Assembly: GCF_000445995.2 (NCBI RefSeq)
Contig: NC_022092.1
Location: 1 to 39,678 of the forward strand
DNA length: 39,678 bases
Origin: Geobacillus genomosp. 3
Lineage (GTDB): Bacteria > Bacillota > Bacilli > Bacillales > Anoxybacillaceae
Direction: 5' to 3'
A program made the position numbers and the translations under genes. This document shows positions 34,068 through 39,678 of this stretch, in pieces. Each line of letters opens with the position of its first letter. The first letter of the stretch is position 1. The notes beneath the pieces were generated by a model that was not told the DNA's origin, did not search any database, and worked only from the letters and a program-made list of their open reading frames with translations.

Positions 34068-35138
34068 ATGGGATTGCGGTTTCGTAAAAGTGTTAAAATT
34101 GCGCCGGGAGTCAGGATGAATATTGGTAAAAAAGGTGTGAGTATGTCTTTCGGAGGAAAAGGACTCAGAGTCAATACGAGTTCGAGAGGAGTTTCAGTCA
34201 GTAGCAGTATTCCGGGCACCGGGATTTCTTATCGAAAACAAATATACAGCACACGGAAAAAAAGACCTCAACGGACGCGGTATGAGCAAATCAAGTATCA
34301 ACAACAAAAAGGAAAGATGCTGGAAGAGGCTCGAAATAAGGTGGAACAGTATGAGGCGCATATAGATATGTTGCTTACTGTTCATGAAGAAACAAGCGAC
34401 AAGGTTCACTGGGAGAAGATTGCAATTTCAGACCCGCCATTCCGCATTGGTGAAGAAGATGGACCAAATGTACAAGAGTTGAAAAAACGGGTTGAGGAGT
34501 ACAAACCGACTTGGCGAGATCGCTTTTTTAACCGGGTTGAAGCGAGAAAACGACAGATGCTTGTTCACATAGATCAGGCTGTCAGGGAAGATGAGAAGAT
34601 TTATGAAAACTGGAAAGAAAACAAAGAGATCGCTCAAAAAGTGTTGGCCAATGACTTACAAACTTGGCGTAAAGTTATCGATGATGCTAAGCCATTTGAG
34701 GATATTGAAGAAATGGGTAGTAGAGTGCGATACCGATTTGACCAGTCGAGACGTGTCATCGCCCAGCTAGACATCAATAATCGAGAAGTCGTTCCCACAA
34801 AGGTGCTCACATTAACTAAAACAGGTAAGCTTTCGGAAAAGAACATGGCAAAAGGAAAGTACTTACAACTTTATCAAGACTACGTTTGTAGTTGTACACT
34901 TAGAATCGCCAGGGAATTTTTTAGTCTTCTCCCTGTTCAAGAGGTTGTCGTCAACGTTTATGATGAATCACCTGCGGAAGAGCAATATGGATGCATTTTG
35001 TCTGTTGTGTTTCCACGAGAAAAAATGGATATGCTCGATTTTACCAATATTGACTGTTCTGATACAATCGAGCAATTTGAGCACAACATGAAGTTTTTGA
35101 AAACAAAAGGATTTAAACTAGTAGAGGAGATGCAGTGA
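34068..35138 (+). CDS. DUF4236 domain protein
   Basis: The 356-aa protein starts with the DUF4236 beta module (GLRFRKSVKIAPGVRMNIGK, then FGGKGLRVNTSSRGVSVSSS, ending in PGTGISYRK), about 1-60. A basic linker and a long helical middle follow (about 75-260), then a C-terminal mixed domain. GGGAGGGA precedes the ATG. No catalytic motif is seen. DUF4236 is common in Bacillaceae accessory DNA, of unknown function. It shares the TGATG junction with the nuclease gene, so the two are translationally coupled. Confidence 0.8.
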   Translation: MGLRFRKSVKIAPGVRMNIGKKGVSMSFGGKGLRVNTSSRGVSVSSSIPGTGISYRKQIYSTRKKRPQRTRYEQIKYQQQKGKMLEEARNKVEQYEAHIDMLLTVHEETSDKVHWEKIAISDPPFRIGEEDGPNVQELKKRVEEYKPTWRDRFFNRVEARKRQMLVHIDQAVREDEKIYENWKENKEIAQKVLANDLQTWRKVIDDAKPFEDIEEMGSRVRYRFDQSRRVIAQLDINNREVVPTKVLTLTKTGKLSEKNMAKGKYLQLYQDYVCSCTLRIAREFFSLLPVQEVVVNVYDESPAEEQYGCILSVVFPREKMDMLDFTNIDCSDTIEQFEHNMKFLKTKGFKLVEEMQ

Positions 35139-36283
35139 TGAAAGGCTGTTTAACAGTTATTTTACTGCTCCTTTTGATTGCATTGTTTATTAACTACACA
35201 TTTTTTACAATTGGCATGGCTCTGGCAATTTGGGGCATTTACGAGTGGAAAATCAATAAAAATTTGGGCGCTAAATCGAAAAAACCGGCCATCATCTTGA
35301 GTATCGGCTTGATCTTGGCATTAGGTTCTTGCGTTGGAAACGATGATGTCACAACGGAGAAAGAGGTTGCCGTCAAGCAAGAAGCAGGCAAAGTGCCTAA
35401 CGATGAGTCTAAGAAGGAAAAAGACAAGAAACAGGAAGAGAAAAAGGATGATGACAAGCAAGTAAAAGAAACTGTAAACGAGGAGCAATCTAAGAGTACA
35501 GCGGCAACTGGAGAAAACCAAAACACCGAGCAGAAAGAGAGTAATACAGAAGCTCAAAAACAAGCTCAGCTATCAAGCCTGATTAAAAAATTTGGATTGC
35601 AGGCGGCTGTTGTTGCCAGAGTGGTCGATGGCGACACCTTTGAGTTGTCGGATGGAAGGAAAGTGCGTTTGATTGGCGTAAATACTCCTGAATCGACAAC
35701 TAGAACAGAAGAGTATGGGAAAGAGGCAAGCAATTATACAAAATCAAAACTGGAAGGAAAACGAGTTTATTTACAAAAAGATGTTTCAGAGACGGATCGA
35801 TACGGACGGTTGCTTAGAATCGTTTGGTTGTCGGTTCCGACCGATGATATGAACGAAAATGAAATACGTTCGAAAATGTTTAATGCCGACTTGGTAATTA
35901 ATGGATATGCTGAACCGTCGACTTATCCGCCTGATGTGAAATACGCCGATTACTTTAGAAAGTTTGCACGGGAGGCTCGTGAGGCAAATCGAGGGCTCTG
36001 GGCATACGGTGAATACGGTACAACGAAAGGAGATTTCGATCCGAAAGAAACGGAAAAGAAATCGTCCAATTCGTCAACAAACCGTTCATCCGGATCGAGC
36101 AGTTCATCTAACGCAAAAAGCAGTTCAGGCAGTTCTGTAACTTCCTCCTCATCAGGAAGTACGGAGTACTTTAAAAACTGTACAGAACTACGAAAGGTTT
36201 ATCCGAATGGTGTTCCTGCTGATCATCCGGCATACCAACCAAGACTGGACAGGGACAAAGATAACTATGCATGTGAGAGATAA
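35138..36283 (+). CDS. Membrane-anchored thermonuclease with excalibur domain
   Basis: The 381-aa protein has two N-terminal hydrophobic helices (about 5-33 and 50-66; the second ends LALGSC, a weak lipobox), then a Lys/Glu-rich linker (85-145). A staphylococcal-nuclease domain follows (about 152-300), then a Ser-rich linker and a C-terminal excalibur calcium-binding motif (DRDKDNYACE). Catalytic residues: Asp166 in VDGDTF, Arg177, Glu185 in NTPE, and Arg224 in RYGRLLR. The calcium-ligand Asp of the classic VDTPE motif is Asn here (VNTPE). It is probably tethered outside the membrane, degrading DNA near the cell. It is coupled to the DUF4236 gene. Confidence 0.88.
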   Translation: MKGCLTVILLLLLIALFINYTFFTIGMALAIWGIYEWKINKNLGAKSKKPAIILSIGLILALGSCVGNDDVTTEKEVAVKQEAGKVPNDESKKEKDKKQEEKKDDDKQVKETVNEEQSKSTAATGENQNTEQKESNTEAQKQAQLSSLIKKFGLQAAVVARVVDGDTFELSDGRKVRLIGVNTPESTTRTEEYGKEASNYTKSKLEGKRVYLQKDVSETDRYGRLLRIVWLSVPTDDMNENEIRSKMFNADLVINGYAEPSTYPPDVKYADYFRKFAREAREANRGLWAYGEYGTTKGDFDPKETEKKSSNSSTNRSSGSSSSSNAKSSSGSSVTSSSSGSTEYFKNCTELRKVYPNGVPADHPAYQPRLDRDKDNYACER

Positions 36284-36284
36284 C

Positions 36285-36305
36285 AGCCCTTTTAAGGGCT
36301 TTTTC
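36285..36305 (+). terminator. Terminator after the nuclease gene
   Basis: AGCCCTT and AAGGGCT flank a TT loop at 36285-36300, followed by five T. It lies directly after the TAA. Confidence 0.85.
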
Positions 36306-36812
36306 TTTTGTACGGAAACCCGCGCTGGTCTTCCCGGCTGGCCGCTTCCTAGCCTGCGGCTATCCAGCTGGAGCCTGAGGAAGCCCGGCGCTCGGTTCGT
36401 TCGAAGAAGCCACTCGCGGGTAGTTCACTCGCAGCCGTGCGGAGCAGGATCGGGGAAGCTGATGCATTGCACCGCTGCTTGAAGCGATAAATCAGGTAAC
36501 AAATAAAGTTTTACTCCTTTCAATAATTATTCCAGTTAATATACATATAAACAAATAAACGTTTATTTCATCTTTTCTTTAATAAAATGAATATTTAATG
36601 TTCTGTTTTTCCTTGCGAATCCAATCACGCGCTGGTCTTCCCGGCTGGCCGCCTTCTAGCCTGCGGCTATCCGGCTGGAGCCTGGGGAAGCCCGGCGCTC
36701 GGTTCATTCACAGAAGCCGCTCGTAATCCAGTTTCCCGCCGCTGCCCGCGGCCGTGCGAAGCTGAGACGAGAAGCGAATCAAAGCACCGCCGCGGTGAAT
36801 AATGATTTGTAT

Positions 36813-36828
36813 TATTTTTTGTCTGACG
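36813..36828 (-). promoter_or_regulatory. TGTCRGACAAAAAATA site (CGTCAGACAAAAAATA)
   Basis: One base from consensus, at the position matching 26995-27010 in the other arm. A partial copy, TTTTTTGTCTAAAC, lies at about 37072. Confidence 0.55.
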
Positions 36829-36877
36829 TTAAATATAGGTTTATTTTTCGACGAATAGCGACAGATAGGTGCAGTGG

Positions 36878-37048
36878 CACCGGCGCTTCCGTTTCCTTTT
36901 GGTTCGGGTCCCCGGGGCGGTGTGACGGTCGGCTGGCAGCCGGAAAGGCTCCCCCACTGCAAGCCCAAGCGCTGAAGCCCTCGCCTTCCGGCTCGGTCCA
37001 GCCTATCACACCGCCCTTCCCGAACCAAAAGACTACGGGTCGCCGGTG
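36878..37048 (+). repeat. 171-bp nested hairpin, copy B
   Basis: Exactly the same length as copy A and inverted relative to it. The stem next to CTTTTGG reads TTCGGG paired with CCCGAA, perfectly matched, where copy A has GCCGGG with CCCGGA. So at least one pair differs in both strands while remaining paired. Confidence 0.8.
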
Positions 37049-37078
37049 TTCAGTTTATTGCGCCTCTAATGTTTTTTG

Positions 37079-37097
37079 TCTAAACTAATCATATAAT
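37079..37097 (+). repeat. Fifth recombinase-type site (TCTAAACTAATCATATAAT)
   Basis: Matches 11319-11337 at 18 of 19 positions in direct orientation. It lies exactly at the junction where ATPase coding homology begins, without the inverted partner arm. Confidence 0.6.
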
Positions 37098-37117
37098 TTC
37101 CGTTATCCACCGGAGGC

Positions 37118-37672
37118 GTGATGGATTTTTACCGTGGTTTGGCCTTGGGATTAGGAGAGGAACCGAAGTACCGCAAGGTAGACCTCTTCCGCCAAATCCA
37201 GCAGGCGATCGAGCGATTGTATCATGAACGGCGGATCACGCCGGTGTTCATTTTGGACGAGATGCATTTAGCGAAGGATGCATTTTTACAGGACATCGCG
37301 ATCTTGTTCAACTTTGAGATGGATTCGACCAACCCATTTGTCTTGATTTTGGCCGGGCTGCCCCATTTACAGGGGAAGCTGCGGCTCAATCAGCACCGCC
37401 CTCTCGACCAGCGGATCATCATGCGATACCGGATGGGGCCGCTGGAGAAGGAAGAGGTGGCGGGCTACATCAAGCATCGGATGAAACAGGCCGGGGCGAA
37501 GCACCCGATCTTCACCCCATCGGCGTTAGAGGCGATTGCCCTGCAGTCGCGGGGATGGCCTCGGGTGATCAACACGTTGGCCACGACGTGCCTGTTATAC
37601 GGGTATCAGCTGAAAAAGGACGCCATTGACGAAGAAGTGGTGCGCATGGCCTCAGAGGAAATGGGGTATTAG
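37118..37672 (+). pseudogene. ExeA/TnsC-like AAA ATPase of a transposon, N-terminally truncated
   Basis: The remaining 184 residues carry Walker B (VFILDEMHLAKD), the sensor region FVLILAGLPH, and the C-terminal helical lid of ExeA-family ATPases that accompany DDE transposases. In-frame homology seems to continue upstream to about 37094 (LSTGGVMDFYRG). The first hundred or so residues with the Walker A loop are missing, so it should not hydrolyse ATP. The cut coincides with the recombinase-type site at 37079-37097. Confidence 0.8.
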
Positions 37673-37676
37673 CATG

Positions 37677-37700
37677 AAAGGGGCCGAATCGGCCTCTTTT
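37677..37700 (+). terminator. Terminator after the ATPase remnant
   Basis: AAAGGGGCCG and CGGCCTCTTT pair around AAT, followed by TTTGTG. It lies 5 bp past the TAG. Confidence 0.75.
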
Positions 37701-37902
37701 GTGCTTTTTCTTTTCCATCGGTCCATCAGGCGCGCTGGAAATCTTCATCTGAAAGAGCGTGCAAACGTTCCGAAAGAATGTGCAAAATCCGGAACAATCC
37801 GCAAAAATTTTGCACATTATTTCCGAATCCGCCTGAAATAATTTGAAAAAGGGATTCTGAAATAATGTGCTAATTTACAGCCTTCCTGCGAGGGGAACGC
37901 TC
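37701..37902. other. Transposon-end remnant with repeated TGTGCAAAAT sites
   Basis: GTGCAAACG, ATGTGCAAAATCCGGAA, CCGCAAAAATTTTGCACAT and similar strings recur between about 37760 and 37875, as expected of transposase-binding sites at the end of the element that carried the ATPase. No gene is seen. Confidence 0.5.
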
Positions 37903-38007
37903 ATGAAAGAACAAATACACGAGTATTGCCACCGGCTTCATTTGCCTGCCATGGCGGAGCGATGGCCCGCCATGGCAGAATACGCAGCTACTCATAATAT
38001 ACCATGA
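37903..38007 (+). pseudogene. IS21-type IstB helper, N-terminal fragment
   Basis: The 34 residues opening MKEQIHEYCHRLHLPAMAER resemble the start of IstB-like ATPases of IS21 elements, with a good ribosome site (GCGAGGGG). The frame stops after HNIP; the AAA domain is absent. This is a second transposon remnant just before the IS256 copy. Confidence 0.65.
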
Positions 38008-38057
38008 CACTATCAAAGTCGTATTTTCCCATTTCGATAATTTATTGTTTTTTCCTG

Positions 38058-38065
38058 CCTTTATT
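38058..38065. repeat. 8-bp repeat CCTTTATT, outer left flank of composite transposon
   Basis: Identical to 10799-10806. It directly abuts the IS left end AGTTGAGTCC. Confidence 0.6.
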
Positions 38066-39595
38066 AGTTGAGTCCGTATAATTGTGTAAAAACAGAACCT
38101 CTCTGAAAAATAAGAGAGCCATTTTCAAATCCCCTCGGTTAGAATTTAGAATGTAGTTGCCCAGAAAACATTCCAAGGAGAGGGGATTTTGAAATGGCTC
38201 AATACCAGATTACCTTAGATTCGCAACTTTTGCATCAACTTTTTCTCAGCAACGCGCATGATGCAGGAGTGGCAAAGTTGCTGGAATCCGTATTGAACCA
38301 AGTGTTGCAAGCCCAGGCAACGGAACAGTTGGGGGCAGAGCCCTACGAACGGACGGAAGAGCGCCAAGGGTATCGAAACGGTACGTATCCGCATCAATTG
38401 ACCACTCGTGTCGGCACCATTACGCTTCGTGTTCCCCGGATTCGCAACGGGAAGTTTTCGACGGAGCTGTTTGCCCGTTACCAACGCAGCGAACAAGCTC
38501 TGGTATTGGCTTTGATGGAGATGGTGGTCAACGGAGTGTCGACTCGCAAGGTGGCCCAGATCACGGAAGAGTTATGCGGTACGGAGTTTTCGAAATCCAC
38601 GGTGTCGGAATTGTGCAAGCGTCTCGATCCTGTCGTGACGGCCTGGAACAACCGTCCGCTTGATGACCACCCGTTCCCCTTTGTCATCGTCGATGCGCTG
38701 GTACTCAAAGTGCGGGAAGAAAGTCGAGTGCGGTCCCGAGGCGCTCTTATCGGGATTGGTGTCAACACCGACGGATATCGCGAGGTATTGGGCTTGATGC
38801 TTGGCGACAGCGAATCGGAAGCCAGCTGGAGCGAATTTTTTGGCTGGTTGAAAAGCCGCGGACTGCAAGGCGTCGATCTTATCGTGTCGGATGACCACGG
38901 AGGGTTAATTCGAGCCATCCGCAGGCACTTCCAAGGCGTCACCTGGCAGCGGTGCCAGACGCACTTCATACGCAACATTCTGGATGCCACGCCGAAAGAA
39001 CTGCAAGATGAGGTGCATAGCTGGGTTCGAGCCATTTTGGATGCACCGGATCTGGATACAGCACGGCTTCTCTTAAATCAAGTGCTGGAGACATACGAAA
39101 CGAAAGCACCGAAAGCCATGGCGATCCTGGAGGCAGGATTTGAAGATGCCACGGCGGTCTTGTTGCTGCCGGAAAAGTATCGCAAGCGGCTCCGTACAAC
39201 AAATGCTTTGGAGCGCTTGAATGAGGAAATCCGCCGGCGTGAACGGGTAATTCGGATCTTTCCGAATCGTGAATCGGCCATGCGTCTGATCGGTGCATTG
39301 CTCATGGAAATCGATATTTCTGGAGTGGCGCGAATCACAGGCTGCCCACATGAGTCCGAAAGTTACACGCATTGGCTGACGGATGCCTATTGCAGCCTGT
39401 CAAGGCCGAGAAGCGTTCTATATCGTCTTGACAGGCTCTTGACTACAAACATGTGAGAGTCCCAGCAATCCTTTGCCGGGGCTGCCACACGGCGAGTGAA
39501 GGGGTGCAGAGGCGTGCTCCCTGCATCTCCCCCTTTAGGGACTGAAGGGGGCATTCTAACCGAGGGAGAATTTACACACAAATATGGACTTGATC
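38066..39595 (+). mobile_element. IS256-family insertion sequence, copy 2
   Basis: This 1530-bp element is in direct orientation to copy 1. The ends are the same as copy 1. It has a 41-bp deletion in the transposase 3' region and a few-base insertion before the start codon. The right end GGACTTGATC is followed immediately by the -35 of a promoter reading towards bphR. Confidence 0.82.
38194..39456 (+). CDS. IS256-family transposase with frameshifted C-terminus
   Basis: The 420-aa protein keeps all three catalytic regions (Asp in VIVDALVLK, Asp in VSDDHGG, Glu in ERLNEEIRRR) and the Trp that is a stop in copy 1. After LLMEID a 41-bp deletion relative to copy 1 shifts the frame, replacing the normal tail (EKWASGRKYLDMAEFLEW and on) by about 45 unrelated residues. 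Activity is uncertain but possible, since the active site is complete. The start ATG follows AAGGAGAGGGG. Confidence 0.85.
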   Translation: MAQYQITLDSQLLHQLFLSNAHDAGVAKLLESVLNQVLQAQATEQLGAEPYERTEERQGYRNGTYPHQLTTRVGTITLRVPRIRNGKFSTELFARYQRSEQALVLALMEMVVNGVSTRKVAQITEELCGTEFSKSTVSELCKRLDPVVTAWNNRPLDDHPFPFVIVDALVLKVREESRVRSRGALIGIGVNTDGYREVLGLMLGDSESEASWSEFFGWLKSRGLQGVDLIVSDDHGGLIRAIRRHFQGVTWQRCQTHFIRNILDATPKELQDEVHSWVRAILDAPDLDTARLLLNQVLETYETKAPKAMAILEAGFEDATAVLLLPEKYRKRLRTTNALERLNEEIRRRERVIRIFPNRESAMRLIGALLMEIDISGVARITGCPHESESYTHWLTDAYCSLSRPRSVLYRLDRLLTTNM

Positions 39596-39624
39596 TTGAC
39601 GTATTCAAACTAAAATGTTAGAAT
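39596..39624 (+). promoter_or_regulatory. Strong sigma-A promoter reading out of the IS towards bphR
   Basis: TTGACG (39596-39601) starts at the first base after the IS end, and TAGAAT (39619-39624) follows after a 17-bp spacer. If the sequence is circular, transcription starts near 39631 and reaches bphR about 48 bp later. Confidence 0.75.
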
Positions 39625-39645
39625 TACAGATAAATAAACAATATG

Positions 39646-39670
39646 GTTAATTAAACGACATAGAATTAAC
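39646..39670. promoter_or_regulatory. Inverted repeat between promoter and bphR, candidate operator
   Basis: GTTAATT (39646-39652) and AATTAAC (39664-39670) are perfect complements 11 bp apart, lying just downstream of the promoter and before bphR. A GntR-type dimer could bind here. It is A/T rich, so chance cannot be excluded. Confidence 0.4.
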
Positions 39671-39678
39671 ATGCTAGT

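Larger units (their letters stand above)
36316..37052 (+). repeat. Right arm of ~0.7-kb inverted repeat bounding the rep/par segment
   Basis: On the plus strand, in order: hairpin repeat (36316-36495, with inner TAGCC-TGC-GGCTA), palindrome AAATAAACGTTTATTT (36553-36568), second hairpin repeat (36627-36804), TGTCRGAC site on the minus strand (36813-36828), and 171-bp nested hairpin (36878-37048). No gene is supported in these 737 bp. It mirrors 26773-27437. Confidence 0.85.

Noticed and set aside
35198..35340. Lipoprotein signal in the thermonuclease (LALGSC)
   Set aside because: The Cys follows a second hydrophobic helix and the motif is weak; two membrane helices explain anchoring without lipidation.
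26995..37080. TGTCRGACAAAAAATA sites as Tn7- or Tn552-type transposon ends
   Set aside because: They occur singly, in both orientations and inside a promoter region; no matching Mu-like transposase is present, only an ATPase remnant outside the pairs.
1..39678. tRNA or rRNA genes
   Set aside because: No cloverleaf-like or rRNA-like sequence was recognised on either strand, though a covariance search was not possible.

Overview
The window reads as a complete circular plasmid, or nearly so, from a thermophilic Bacillaceae host (Geobacillus/Parageobacillus type). Three things point to this: Firmicute-style ribosome binding sites with ATG, GTG and TTG starts, an iteron theta replicon with a ParA/RHH partition pair, and families typical of Bacillus (YvrJ, DUF2922, DUF1659, DUF3006, ComK-like, DUF4236). 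The gene order bphR-bphD-bphA1-bphA2-bphB-bphC matches, from memory, the plasmid-borne biphenyl/naphthalene genes published for the thermophile Bacillus (Geobacillus) sp. JF8. I could not verify this by search. Circularity is inferred: a strong promoter at the right end reads across the end/start junction into bphR, and two 8-bp repeats only make sense if the ends are joined.

Region 1 (38066 to 39678 joined to 1 to 10798) is a putative composite transposon. Two directly repeated IS256-family copies bracket an aromatic-degradation operon, with the 8-bp repeat CCTTTATT at both outer edges. The operon encodes a GntR regulator, a meta-cleavage hydrolase, a Rieske dioxygenase (two subunits), a small unknown protein, a dihydrodiol dehydrogenase, an extradiol dioxygenase, and then hydratase, acylating acetaldehyde dehydrogenase and aldolase. 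Together these take biphenyl-type substrates to benzoate plus acetyl-CoA and pyruvate. No ferredoxin or reductase is present. The operon ends in a truncated hydratase/decarboxylase gene, and both IS copies carry damaged transposase genes.

Region 2 (10799 to 22890) is a defence and mobility block. It holds an ISL3 remnant, an array of tyrosine-recombinase-like sites with an adjacent XerC/D-like recombinase, an unrecognised two-gene operon (membrane peptide plus 453-aa protein) sharing an Asn-rich motif, a divergent type I restriction-modification operon (hsdM-hsdS-hsdR), a YgjP-like metallopeptidase, a decayed second recombinase copy and an IS1182-family element.

Region 3 (22900 to 26500) holds a secreted MBL-fold protein with a DUF3006 partner, a small Cys/His protein, a non-coding stretch very dense in TGTC/GACA, and an AEP-primase-like replication protein.

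Region 4 (26773 to 37052) is bounded by inverted repeats of about 0.7 kb. Each arm carries hairpin repeats, a perfect 16-bp palindrome and a 171-bp nested hairpin with compensatory base changes. Between the arms lie a small integrase, a lysis-type cassette (DUF1659, DUF2922, YvrJ, M15 peptidase), a ComK-like gene, an RHH repressor, parA with an RHH partner, an iteron origin with rep, and a DUF4236/thermonuclease pair. Region 5 (37079 to 38065) is transposon debris. A 16-bp motif (TGTCRGACAAAAAATA) recurs around the backbone. The best candidates for something undescribed are the two-gene Asn-motif operon beside the RM system, and the inverted-repeat-bounded replicon with its structured hairpins and shared 16-bp sites.
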